Assembly: GCF_030035675.1 (NCBI RefSeq)
Contig: NC_084482.1
Span: 76,297,120-76,361,119, forward strand
From: Rhineura floridana
Lineage: Eukaryota > Chordata > Lepidosauria > Squamata > Rhineuridae
Direction of reading: 5' to 3'
Length of the DNA stretch: 64,000 nt
Shown here piece by piece: positions 18,312-31,400 of this stretch (its first letter is position 1; each line of letters begins with the position of its first letter). The translations under genes were made by a program, and so were the position numbers. The notes beneath the pieces were generated by a model, which saw nothing but the letters and a program-made list of their open reading frames with translations, did not search any database and had not been told where the DNA came from.

Positions 18312-21267
18312 CTACAAGGACACATTTAAGGTCTCAACATCTTAGTCAGAACTCTCCCTGAGTAACTTGACAAAGTGGCCATCAGCTATCCACATGAGTG
18401 CACCAGAGTTGCCTGAGTAGTTAAGTAAAATCTGATTGTTAAGGACCACATTGTGACATTTGTAATCTTAAAATGGCATATGCTCATTTTGCATGCCCTG
18501 TAACATTCAGTCCATTGCTTCATCCTAAAAGGCTTGGTTTCTACTTCAAGACATGTTTTTGGCTTTATTTTGTCCACACAGTTGGCAATCTTAGCTGGGT
18601 TTTTTTTAATTAGTTCTTTGATACTTAAAGCAGGACATTTTCCTTTCCTGCCATTAGAGGGAGACAAAGGTGGATGCATGGATATATTAAAGAAAGTCTC
18701 TTTTCGAGTACTAATTTTGCAGAGAAGGCTTGGCTGACTGGAGACTGAGAGCTCAAGCACACTAGGCTGGATGCGAACATTCCCTACCTGCTCTGTATTG
18801 GCCCAGGTGGGTTGAATTTCACTTGCTATGTAATGTTTTTATAAAAAGGGCTGGCAATAATCTAAACTTACTGTAGGCAAATCTACATTACAAATCTGAG
18901 CCAGTTTTTTTATTGTTTTAAATATTCTGATTTTTCCAGGAAATCCTGAGAATTGTTTTATGAATTGCTGAGAATTTTCTTTTCTAAAAATTTCTTTTCT
19001 CAGTCTTTCCCAGAGTTACTGTTCCAGTGCCTCCACTGATGGAAACCCCATGCCCTAGCTTGTGAATATGTCAGCATTTGTACAACCCTTGGAGAAATAG
19101 ATTACATTTTGCCAAGAACTGAAAGCTTAAATGTTGACATTGACACAATTTCTGACATAACACAAAACTTTTCAACTACCTTCAGGTACTTTTTTACCCT
19201 TCCCCACTATCTCCTTTTTACACAGGCATGAGTTGTTTTGTCACCCAGTCTGTAGCATGCCCTATTTTTCTATTACACATACGGTGATTTATGTAATTCA
19301 ACCCAATCACTTTATCCTTGATTTGTATTTTTCCCTGAAGACAGTGAAATGATAGAAAAGTGACATTTAAAAAAAACCCAGAGATATTTATTACAAGCCA
19401 AATAGAGGTATCTGTATGATTATTTACTTATACTGAATAACCTTTAGTCATTCTCAGTACACAGCTTTAAAAAGGAAAGAAATGATGTATGAACACACTG
19501 TGCCTCATACTAATTTTCTTAATCTGGTTTCTGAAATAGTTCTAGGAGGGAAATTTAATGAGTTGTCACTTGAGGATTCGCTTTAGTCAAATCATGGAGA
19601 ATATGAGCACTGAACAAAATAAAATACAAAATTGATTGTATGACATTTGTCACCCTAATCCAGTAAAAGAGATCAACATGTGTAAGCAATTCATGAAAAT
19701 GGGGCCACCACTTGTTATGCAGTTGCTGTGAAGTTACTAGTTGCACCTACAGTTGCATATGGCCCAATTCCCTCTCCTAATATATATATACATACATACA
19801 CGCACAAACACATCATTACACTGGCTGACTGATGTGCATCATACCCACTTATTTCTTACACCCACCAAACCTCTCCCATTGACTTTTAAGTTTTGAATTG
19901 TACAAGTTCAGATATATTTTCATCTCCTCTTCCCAATGATGGCAGAGCTAGCATTTGTAATAGAGTTCCCTCTATAGTACAAGAGAATCAGTTTGGAGAA
20001 GTGACGTTTGGGTGGCTTATATTTGGTTTGGAATCTACTATGAAATTCTAAGTAGTAAATGTGGTGACATTAAAAGGCTTAGGATGCTTTGGCATGCTCC
20101 TCCTCATGTACAAATGCTTGTGTGTTTGCACTTCTCTCCACCTCCTTCACCTCAAGACCATCATTGGGAGAATCACTCTCTAAATCCCACTGTGGTTGGG
20201 GGGGGAAATTAAATGATCCAGTAAATTTAGCTGGACCTTTTTTCCTATCCAAAATAAGAAAAAGAGACTTCTGGGCTAGGGTGGTAATAACTGGATCATA
20301 TCAAAGCAGGACAAGCCCCCAAATCTTACTTATCCTCCGTTAAAGCAAATGCCATTGTCAGAAGCAACAAAAAAGGTGGCTTCAGGCTCTCAGCTCTGGA
20401 GCAGAATTCAGCAGAAAGAGGATCTTAGCAGATTAACCTTTGGGTTGTTTTTTTACCTTCCCATGGGGTAGCATTTTATGGATTACATTTTAGGGTATGC
20501 AACTAAAAATGCAACTGATGCCACGGCCAAATGCACTTTCTTCACCATGCGTATGATAAGGCCAAACATACCAGTCAACCAAAACTGACCGTGCTATCCT
20601 GCTGCATGCACATGTAGAACACATCTTGCTGCCGCAGCATGAGAAGGCAAATGTACTGGCTTTGACTGTTTTCATTAGGCAATACTAAAGCTTAGGGAAG
20701 CTTTCTCCTCTTCCCTCCTCCGCCGCTAGATGTTACTCCCAGTTTTGTAGCAGTCCCCTTGAAATGAATATCTTGTCTTACTGCAAGTAACCAAATGGAG
20801 TTGTAGTTCAGACTGAGATGGGTTAGACAAGGAAACTTTCCATTCTTGTTCATTTTTTGTAGTACTTTTATTTTGGCTCATTTACCTTCCCACTCATGTT
20901 TTTTGCAATGCAGTTGCAGGTGGTGGTCATTTTATATCACTTGGGTGTTTCAGATGCAAGAGAACAGGCAGCGAAGTTTAAATTGTACCCCCTCCAACAT
21001 TTGTATCAGCCAACAGTTTGATTCCTTTATAGATTTCTAGCTCTGCCACTAAATGACACACTCGTGAGTTTCCTAGAGATATACTAATCAAGTTTAACTT
21101 TGTCAAGGACCCTGTTTAACCTACTATTGCAGTTTGGAAACATCTGTGGAAAGCATAACTTACTGTGTAATTGATGTATTTGACTTAGCGAGCCTGTTTT
21201 GTTGATCCTTCTACCTAACAAAATGGTTTGGATTTGCACGGGCGTGTACATGCATATCACCACTAGG

Positions 21268-21421
21268 CTCGGCATAGCTCAGTGATAGAACACATGACGT
21301 GCATGCAAAAGGTCTCAAATTCAAGCCCTGGCATTTCCAGGTAGGGCTCAGAAAGACAGCATAGATACAACTTAGCTTGATGGACCAATAGTCTGATTTA
21401 AGGCAGCTTCCTATCTTCTTG
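21268..21421 (+). repeat. tRNA-derived SINE with CR1-like tail
   Basis: The head GGCATAGCTCAGTGATAGAA is an A-box-type tRNA start; AATTCAAGCCC stands where the B box should be. The tail TTGATGGACCAATAGTCTGA and CAGCTTCCTA resemble the CR1 3' end (ACTAGATGGACC...). Confidence 0.7.
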
Positions 21422-22082
21422 TCAGCTTTATACCAGCATTTGATGATCTGTGAAAGGGAGGAAGGAGCAAGCTTACTGATGCAGCTTCTTGACACTAAAC
21501 GATGTGACTTAGAAAGTTGTAGCCTCTGATAGATCACTTGTTGAATAAAATACACTCAACTTCTTCTATCCCACTTCCTTTGCCCAGGCAGCTGGGCACT
21601 GATGATGCTTTCACAATCATTTCCGTCCCGTAAAAGGTGTATACTTCTGGAGCATCCCTAAAAACTACTTTGAGTTAAGGGGTGGGTGGGAAGTAATATA
21701 AAAGGCTAGTGGTTTCATTGCATATTAACTTCGACATTTTTGTAGTCTTATGGATTGCACAATAATGGCAACCCCTGCTGGAGAAGAGCAGCCATTTTTA
21801 CTGGGGTTCTTAAGGTGTTAGACTTATTATTTCAAGAAGCGAAAAGTAAAATCCGATTTTTATGTGGAAAAGGGAGAATATATACCAATCCTTTCATACT
21901 TACCTATCCTAGAGGTCATTTGGTGCTAAGGAGGTCTGGAGAAACTAGTGGAGTAAATCTCATTTGGCTGAACTTAGATGAACAATTTTATTTACTCTGG
22001 AACATGAATCAGAATAATCTCTTGTACTGTTTGTGTGTCTGCATGTAGTGGGGGTTTTGCATCAGGTGTGTTTGCCTTAGGG

Positions 22083-22220
22083 CAGGTGTGGGGAACCTTT
22101 GGGCCTCCAGGGGCTGCTAAACTACAACTCCCATCAGCCCCAGCAAGCATGATGAATGGACAGAGATGATGGGAGCTGTAGTTCAGCAACATCTGGAGGG
22201 CCAAAGGTTCCTCACACCTG
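22083..22220. mobile_element. Foldback hAT-type element (family A) with perfect 8-bp duplication
   Basis: The 138-bp element begins CAGGTGTGGGGAACCTTTGG and ends GGTTCCTCACACCTG, its inverted partner. The halves also contain TACAACTCCCATCA and TGATGGGAGCTGTAG. It is flanked by CCTTAGGG at 22075-22082 and 22221-22228. The duplication length and CAGG ends place the family in hAT. Confidence 0.88.
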
Positions 22221-23629
22221 CCTTAGGGCATCCTCTAGGCCAAAAGGACAGAGCTGTATATAAGTTCATATTCTCACCAGGAGGCTTGGCAGCTTTAGAA
22301 GAATTGGCCGAAGCACCCACTACCCTTTAAATGAAGTTTGAAGACTCCTACTGTTGCTCTGTGTTGAGAGCTGATCTCTTCAGAGGTAGGGCTGTCAGAT
22401 CTAAATTTCAAAAACAAAGGGGCACAGGAAGATGAATGTCTGAAGTAAGGACATACATTAAGTCCTGTTAGGACTGTGCTCTTCTGGAATTCTGGGCATG
22501 TGGTGACATTAGAAGGCCCACTCTGAGGTAACTCACAGTACACTGTCTGGTCTGAGGGATGTTAGCTGAGTTTGTAGAAGAAGGGGAAATCCAGCACAAA
22601 TGTCCTGGAGCAGAGGGAACTTAGCAGTTGTCATCATCTACAACATGTGAATTCAAGTCCTAGATTAGAGGATCTATGAGACTAACTTGGACACTCAAAT
22701 GGTGCAATCTTTCCTTGTGATGTTCCTGCCAACCAGCTGAAGAATTCTCCCCGATGGCATATTTATATCATGAACAGGCTTTCTGTCAGAGATGGGAATA
22801 ATCCCAAGACTGGCTCAAGGGAGTGAGGCCTTCTTCTGTCTTCTGTTCTATCCACGTTTTTGTCCATCTTTTATTTTTACTTTTGTTGGGTTGTTTTTGT
22901 TTCTAAACTAGAGCAAACAATTCTTTTTTAAAAAGGGACAAAAAATGTACACTGAAAAGCACTAACAAAGCCTGATTATGTAACCTCTGTGCAGATGCAG
23001 CATGGACTTTTCCCCCTTCCAGGCGCTTTGGGTTGATGCAAGCAGCTATTCCAATATCAGCCACTCTCCCTCCCTTGCCCCTTGTAAAACCCTTTCAGAG
23101 AGGAAAATAAATCCTTTCAAATGAAATAACAAGAGCACCCTCCCCCTTGCCCACCCAAGCCCACCTCAGCTCCCCCTGCTTTTTACCTTAAAGCCCACCT
23201 CTTCGCCCCTGGATAATGCCAGTATTTGTTCTGTGTTATAAGTGCCAAGAAAAATTTTGTGACTCCCTCCTCCCTGTGACCTGAGAGTATCAAGAAATTG
23301 CACATTAACTACTGTAAAGATTAAAAATAAAAAAAGGAATTCAGAAATGTTAATAAAAAAAAAGTTTGTAACAGTTGCGTGCCTGCCCATTTCATCTGTA
23401 AGCTTGATTATTCTCTTTGAATTGTCATGAAGCAGCCTTGCTGAAATTAGAAACAATGGATTTACTTTAAGGCAGGTATTTAAGCTTTAGATCATTTCAG
23501 GAGATCTGTCATGTTAGGGAACTTCTATATCCAAACTATGCAACCCGATTGTATAGAATCAATATGATTGAGATGCTTGTTTATTTTATTAAATTCCATA
23601 TCCTACTCTTCAGATTCCTTAGACTAGAT

Positions 23630-23764
23630 TAGGAGGTGGGCAACTTGTGGTCCTCCAGATGTTTGGTTGTAGTTCCCATCAGCCCCAGCCATCAAGGCCA
23701 CTGGTTAGGGATGGTGGGAGTTGTAGTTCAACAACATAGGGGGAGCTACAGGTTCCCACCCCTG
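23630..23764. mobile_element. Foldback hAT-type element (family A)
   Basis: The same inverted halves as the copy at 22083 (CCTCCAGATGTT, GTAGTTCCCATCA; GGGAGTTGTAGTTCAACAAC). It is flanked by GACTAGAT (23622-23629) and GACTAGAC (23765-23772), an 8-bp duplication with one change. It sits between the NACC1 and STX10 3' ends. Confidence 0.82.
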
Positions 23765-24204
23765 GACTAGACAAAGAGCTGAAACATTTGCCAAAATCTG
23801 ACACTGTTTAATTACCATGGTTACTTTTTTTTCTCTTGAGTTCAGCAAAACTAATTGAATTACTGTTACTCTGGTGAAAATGGTGGCTAAGACTACAATG
23901 CTGTGCACAGCGGCTTGGGAATAAGCTCCACTGAACGCTGACTGAACGACATCCGATTGGGCTGCTGCAAATTGCAAAGAAAGAATATTGGATTTTGTGA
24001 CCTGTGGAGGGAGAAAACCAGATGGAGCTTTGCATTTCTGTAAATGGTAGACGAAAGAAATTACTCAGTTGCTCAAAACACTCTGTTCTGTTCAAAGCTT
24101 TTGGAGGGTCGCAGGTTCCCTGTTGCTCATCTAGTTTTTACATTTTTAAGCGTGTAAGGATCACAACCCCTTCCTTTCAAACGTTCCAAACTAAAGTTTG
24201 TATT

Positions 24205-25418
24205 AAACACAAGTATAAAAACTTTATTTTATTTTTTGAAGAAAAAAAGTTGCCTTGGTACTGTTTTATAATACTACACCATAGAAACAGAATGTGCTTC
24301 TGCGCGCACGTGACAGCTGGGCTGCCCCACAGAAACATTTCCTGTCCTCCAGGTAACTCAGTCGAACTCGGCTTACTTCTTTATATCAGCAATGGCACTG
24401 TGTCCTTGGCAGAGATTTAGAGTACAGAGGAGAGGGTGTGTGCCCGATACTATAACCAGTGCTTGAAATAGTGAAAGAGGTTTGAGCCAACTGGTCTTTT
24501 CAAACCTGTTTTCTCAAAGTACTTAGCAGCATTCCAGAAGTATCAGCAGCACTTGTATCCTAAAGCACAGCACTGAGGCTTGAGGGAATTTGGTGACGGG
24601 AGTCTTAACATTTTGCTCCCAGCTTCTGGAAGACAGCTGCCATCTCCTTAAGGAACAGAGCTTTGGAGTACAGGATTCTGTTCCCACTTTTGTTAGGCAA
24701 AATCTGTTTCTTAACACTTAAGCAGTAAGATGGCTTTGGCCTATCCTCAACCCTGAACATTTTCACCCTTTAAAAAGGAAGACAGACTTTTGTCCTGTCC
24801 AATCCAGCCATACTTCCATCTGCCACTGACAGGTGAAACACATGTGATGGCTTAGTCAGTTGTGTATCTTCAGCAGATGTATTTTAATGTGGAGCCAACT
24901 TGCTCCCATTCAAGGAGGTGGCATGAAGAGGCAAGAGTGGTCAGCTGTGGCAGTGTTCTGCCTCTTAGGATGCTGGAGATAGGAGGAAAAGGCTACTCAG
25001 GAAACAAGGAAACTGGCACTGGTGCTTCTACTTGCATCGTGAGTAATGTAAACAGCATGTGCAAGACAGTCTCCACATTTCACAGGCACAGATGTTTGTG
25101 TATGATTTCACTCATGGCACAAAACAGGCAGATTTTGCAGACTCCCATTATAAAGCCACTAACCTCCAAGCTCCAGTCCTCCCTTTTTACAGATCTGCAG
25201 CCTCAAACAGTTAGGACCTAAGTGATTGCAAGGCAGAGTAGCCCAGCTAGAAATCCATCATCCCTTCTAATAAATGGACTTGTTTCCTTGTCACTCTGGA
25301 AGGAAGCTTCACAACACTTCTGCACAGGATACAAGGCCCCAGAAGTTCTAGGCACTCAGTTTGACAGGAATGGGCTTGGAGCCTGCCACCCGTCCCCCAG
25401 GTCCGCTCTGCCATTTGA
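24205..25418 (-). other. STX10: STX10 3' UTR (probable)
   Basis: No coding signal follows the STX10 stop. The first strong minus-strand AATAAA is at 24223-24228 (TTTATT on plus), giving a 3' UTR of about 1.2 kb. The end lies roughly 850 bases from the last candidate NACC1 poly(A) signal, so the two genes converge tail-to-tail. The segment shows no recognised mobile element. Confidence 0.55.
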
Positions 25419-28400
25419 TCACGGAGTGAAGAGAAGAGCAAGGACCCCGACAACGACAATGATGAGCAACAGGCAGATGATGCACCACTGACACTGTGCT
25501 GATTTGGGGGTGGGGAGAAAAAGCACAGAGGGAAATGGTGTAAGTGCAGGAAGACCAGCCCAGATAGACATTCACCAATCGTACCATCATGAGGGGTTTG
25601 ACATTGTGAAAAAGTAAGAAGGGTGCCTTAAAACGGGTGGGGGATCTTTGGATTCCAACTTCCATAAGCCCCAGCCAGCCCAGCCAATGGTCAGGGATGA
25701 TGGGAGTTGTAGTCAAGAACATCTGGAGGACCGCAAGTTCCCCATCCCTGAAGTTCCCCATCCCTGCCTTAAACAAAATTGGATTGAAAGCACATAGGGT
25801 GATGCAATTTGAATCATATTCTAACCTTCTGAACCATGTACTCTATTCCATTGCCCTGCACACACAAACAGGATCCACACAGACACAAGAACCATTCTTT
25901 TGCACTAGTTCAGAACTTTAAAACTGCCAGCCTGCTAGGCATTTTGGTACGATTTCCCCATGGTGGTCTCTGGGCATGTGCTAAGCAAACAGCTACCCTC
26001 TCTGGAGTTTTAAAATATTCTGTCAGAGGGAATGAAATAGGATGGTGCACTTTAAGATAAAAACACCACAGCACAGATCCCCAGTTCAGCTACACGTGGT
26101 TGCTCCCTCATCTATGTTAGAGTGGCTAATCTACTGCCCTGGAGTTACAGAGAGCAGATGCCTGTGGCACGTTTGGCAGGAGTGGGATGGAGGGGGCAGG
26201 GACACTGTAGGTCTGGTTTTGCCACATAGTCAAGCTTGCCTGCCTCATCCATGAGGGAAGGGCTGTAGCTCAGAGCATCTGCTTTGCATGTAGAAGGTCC
26301 CAGGTTCAAATCCATGGTGTCTCCAGACAGGGCTGGGAATTTTCTGAAACCCTGGAGAGTCACTGCCTGTCAGTGCAGACAATCCTGAACTAGATGGACT
26401 AATGGTCTGTCTCAGTAAGTTGCCTTATCCCATGCCCTACGTATAACTGCGTCTCTCTTTGTATTAGAAATGAGAGCACACCCAGGCTCAGGGGTTGCAT
26501 ATGTTCTGTAGGTGCACTAAATGACACCATTAAATACTTCATAGTCGAGTTGCGGAACACACACACACACACCACCAACACCTGTGCAAATGGACCAATC
26601 TGGCTCAAGAACAGAGAGGCGGGGTGTGTGCTGGAAGTGTTGATAAGATGCAGGCAAAAATGGGCCAAGTTGCCATACGGCTGTAAAAGCAAAATACTTT
26701 TTCTGGAAGGGCCAAAAATAACCAGATCACAATGGCCTGTAGTGATGTTACAAAATAAGGCAAGGCAGAGAACCTCAGGCCTCTGGGTCAAATGTGGCCC
26801 TCCAGCCCTCTATCTGGCCCTTGGGACTCTCCCCAGGCCACACCCCTCTCCCTTGGCCACACCTCTGAGTAGCCCTGCTCTACACTCTCCTTAAGTGCTC
26901 TGCCTGACTGGAATGTGTCCTTGGACTGTGCAAATTCCTCTTGCTTCCTTGGACACTTCTGGTTGGCCACTGTGAGAACAGGATGCTGGACTAGATGGGC
27001 TATAGGCCTGATCCAGTAGGACTCTTCTTAGGCTCTTATGACAGGAGATGGAAACCAGTGGTTGTCCTTTCCCTTGCTCAGACAGGCCCATGGGGATGGA
27101 CCATGAAGAGCTGTTTCTTACCACTTGTCATGTGAGAGACTTTAGCCATCTTTTTGAGCACTCCATTCATGCGGCTGTGAGTGCTGTCCATCTCGAGGGC
27201 AAAGTCTTCCAGCATCCTGAAATGTCACCAAAAGTATCATCAGTGTAGGTGGCTACCACCCATTGGGCAAACCTCTCCCATTCTAAGCTTCGGAGTCTTG
27301 CCCCCAACCCCACCACACAATCATAAAGCACTTAAGCTATACCAACACCAGTATTGTTTAGAAATGGGATACGCAACTGGCAGCTGGGGGTCCAATCAGA
27401 ACCAAGGATAATCCCTGATCCCAAGAACCCATCTTAATAAAGTGCAGCCCGGCTGTTTTGTTTCAAGCCAAGATTGTTGGAACAATCAGTTGGTCAGTGT
27501 GAACAGCAACTGAGGTTCTGGGAAAGTTCTCTCCTTGTGATGCTCACTTTTGTGCACAAGCCAAGGCAGGGCAAATGGGAATGGGTAGCTGAAGTGCATA
27601 GTAAGGTGGGGGCTCTGACAAATAACTTTGTTCCTGCTGAGGAGGGAGGGAGGAGCTAAACACTCATTGCCTGCGGGTAGGCTCACACATACAGGAGCAG
27701 CCTGTGTTCATATTGCTGAACCTCGAGTCCTTCTTGAATGTGAAAAGTAGTGGCTAACCACAGTTCTAGTTACACAAAGATTCTGGGTCATCTTCTCTGA
27801 CCCAGCTGTCAGGAGAATAGCTGGTGAGGGAGCCAAGATTACCAGAGCTGCATTCCTTGGGGCTATTCAGTTGGCCATTTCTATCCAGAATGCAAAGTCA
27901 TCTTTGCCCATCCTGCTAATGGATCATTTCCATTGTCCCCTACAGGGCTTGAAAGTTTTGCCTAAAGAGCAGGATATGAATGCCATAAATTAAATACATG
28001 GAAATACACACATGCACACCCCTGAACTACCTGCACTCACACAGTCTGTTCGTCCAGCTCTTCTCCAACCCGTTCCGACATGTGTTTCAACACTCGGATG
28101 CTACCAGAGACCAACTCCAGTTGCTCGTCCTGCTCCTCTGTGATCAGCTGTCAAGCAGGGAGAGAGAGACCAAAGGAGTCTGTTACCAGGATGGAAAAAC
28201 AATACAATGGCCTTAGAAGTCTCAGGCTGAACTTCACACCGGCCTTCAAGATGGAGGCAGGAAATGAACTGTAGCAGCTACTCTGGGTGCTGTGTGACAG
28301 CACTGTCGTTGCTGAGGTCCCAAACACAACACACAAATGTCCATCTTTTTGTATGCTATTAGGCAAGTGAGGACAAAGCTTCTTTCAACAGCTATCCTGG

Positions 28401-31400
28401 AAACCTGAAACTAGTTAAAGTTTACAGGTAACATCCCTTCACACAAGTCAGCCTTCTGAAATCTTGCCCATCATGTCAATGTTTTCAAAGCACCCAGCAC
28501 TTGAACAACATGAGTGGTGACTAGACTCCTTCATTCAACAAGAAGAGGAGGGACAATATATTAAAATAGCTGCTTGGGAGGAGAATCAGCAGAGCGGGCA
28601 AGCAGGTGTGCTTTGGTTCTGAATAAATACAGAATAATTTGATGCATAGCTTAAGCCATCCCACAGAGTGCAATTATACTTCCTTATCTCAGAAGACAAG
28701 GATCTTTTATCATTCCCATTCTACTGCTGAGAACCTGGAGGACTCACCCCATGCATCAGCTTGGGTTTGAAACCACATCTACAAGAAGAAAGGGAGGCTG
28801 GAAGCATTTATCTTCACCTCCACTCAAGAAACCTTGTCATGCAGCCTGACAGGGAAAAAAGAAGAAAGAAATTTCTTCCTGCCAGATCAGAGATGGGGAC
28901 TCTGTGGCCCTACAGATGTTCCTGGGCTCCAATTCCAGCATGACCAAAGGTCAGGCATAGTGGAAGTTGTAGTCCAACAACATTGGGAGGGCCACAGGTT
29001 TCCCATCCATTTTAGCCCACAATAATCTAGCACACATATGGGCATTGCAGATATCCAGGGGTTAAATGCATTTTTGTGACCCATCTAGTCCAGCCTTTCC
29101 CAGCCTGATGCTGCTGGATTACAGCATCCATCATCTGTAATGATGGGATTTGGAGGCCAACAACATTTGGAGGGTCACAAGTTCTCCACTCTTGCACTAG
29201 ATTGAACTAACAGCTGGGGGAAAGACGAGAGATACAGAGAAGGGGGATGTGCAGATGCTGTAGCCCACGAGCCTAAGATTTCTCTCAATGTTGGTATCAA
29301 GCTAGAGACCCTTTCATCATTTGATCAGAGACCCTTAGGCCTCTGTAGGAAGGGATGTTGGTGAAAATAACGGGCTGGATTGGCCCCTGCCACTGGTGTG
29401 CAGATGGTGTCCCTGTTCTCACCTTCTGCTGCTCTTCCAAAGTGTGGGAATTGGTGGTTGACATTTCCTCTGTATCCAACAGTCCATAGCGTTTCCTGCT
29501 CCCCACCAGCATCTGCAGAGAAAGAGGATGGGGAACATATATATATCTGAGCAAGCCAAGAGTCAAAGTGCTCTCAGGAGAGCTGCAATGAGAGACCAAG
29601 TAAGCAAGGGTGAACTGGGGAGAAGAATCAAGTGGAATTCAAGGTCTTTTTCCAGGGGCGCTTCCAGATGACCTGTTTATTGAACATTCATCCTGATTTG
29701 TTTGGAGGGAGGTTAGATGACATTGCATCAAAGCAAATGTTATCCCACACTTTCCAGCCTATTTTCCTATCCTTATTGCAAAAAGTCTGATCTTTTGTAT
29801 AGGGAAGCAGGTTTGTTGCAAAAGACCTGCCAATCAACTAATTGCCTAGTCTGGATTTGCCAGGATGTGAAATAGCAAGAGTCTGGAAGAGCCATTCTCA
29901 TGAAATGAGATTAGGAACTTTTTCACTGCAATCCAGAATTAAATTACTTTTATAGACATGGGATTGAGATCAGAAGCAATAATATGGATGAGGCTTTTAG
30001 GTGGTTCTGCTTATTTGAGGGGGAATCAACAAGTGAGATTATCATTTGATAGGAGCTCTCTACTGTTCCCCAAGGACAGCGAAATAACAGTTCTACCAAA
30101 GAGGTTCCACTAAAAAGAAAAAAGAAAAATAGACTATTTACCCAAGCAATTTGTGCCTTGGAGAACAAAGGTGTCCTTACCTTTGGTTAGAAGACCAGCT
30201 CCACTTCCTCTGTGGCAAAAAAGCTCTGGACCAGCCTTCCCCAACTTGATGCCCTCCAGATGTTTTGGACTACAATTCCCATCATCCGCAGCCAGCATAG
30301 CCAATGGTGATAGGAGGCTCTGGAAACACCAGGATGGGGAAGGCTGCTCTATACAATGAGGGACATAGAGGCACCCTAGACATCACCAAATTATGGTTCC
30401 TTCCCTTTTAGGCAATAAATTCCCAGTAAAGCAGTGATGGGGATGGTAGAAGGTGCTGACCTCTCTGTTTTTCCTCTCCACAAAGGCTTGTGCTACTGGA
30501 CTGGATATGTGATCCCGCATTTCCTTAAGACAAAGAAAAGGAAGCAATAAGAAAATATAACCAGAAGAGACCATGATCTCGAAGAGTGTATCTCTAATAA
30601 TAATATTGTTATTAAGGGTGAATTTCTCCAGAGGCCCCCTAGGCACACAAACTTCTATTGTATCCCATTTTAAGTACAGTGGATATAAATGGAAATAAGT
30701 TAAGTTACAGGACTACCACTGCAGATCACCTACAGGCCAAAAGATTCAGTGTAAAATTCAGTACCATCCCAGCTTGAACTACCAGTGTGGTATAGTGGTT
30801 AGAGTATTAGAGACTAGGTCTTAAGAGACCGGGGTTCAAATCCTCACACAGCCATGAAGCTCACTGGGTGATCTTGGGCCAGTCACTTTCTCTAAGCTAC
30901 CTCACAGGGCTGTTGTGAGGATAAAATGGAGGTGAGTGGAAGAACCATGTGTGCCACCCTGAGCTCACTGGAGGAAAGGTGGGATATATATCTAATGAAT
31001 AAATAGACTATTTTCTTACCAAACCTGGAACCATGTTTCCAAACACTTTACTCCCAGCGATAGAGTATCCTAAAATCCAGAAGTCCTGACTCCACAATCT
31101 TCCTTGTAACTGGTATATTAATAAGATCTTCAGTATACATGGAATTCCTTTCTCTCAGAATAAAGCTTCCCCCACTTTGGTTACTACATCAAAATCGTCA
31201 CTCGAGTTTATCTTACAGTAGAAAAGGGATGGCCTTCTCAATGTTGCTAGACTACAACTCCCATCATCCCTGACCACTGGCCATGCTGACGGGGGCTGAT
31301 GGGAGTCCAACAGCATGGAGGGCCACAGATGTCCTACCTCTGCAATGGAACTATTTCGATTGCATGAGATAAGTCTTTTATTCTGTGCAGGGTACAATGC

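Larger units (their letters stand above)
15140..23357 (+). other. NACC1: Probable NACC1 3' UTR and/or downstream DNA (8.2 kb)
   Basis: No coding signal was found after the NACC1 stop. Candidate AATAAA poly(A) signals lie at 15684-15689 (short UTR), 23106-23111, 23326-23331 and 23352-23357 (long UTR). The last 600 bases look UTR-like: T-rich, with clustered poly(A) signals and no recognisable repeat. The stretch contains a perfect AT palindrome (15299-15330), a hAT-type element (16602-17038), a tRNA-derived SINE (17334-17632), a short foldback copy (18227-18311), a CR1-tail SINE (21268-21421) and a foldback hAT (22083-22220). Transcripts would be needed to say which signal is used. Confidence 0.45.
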
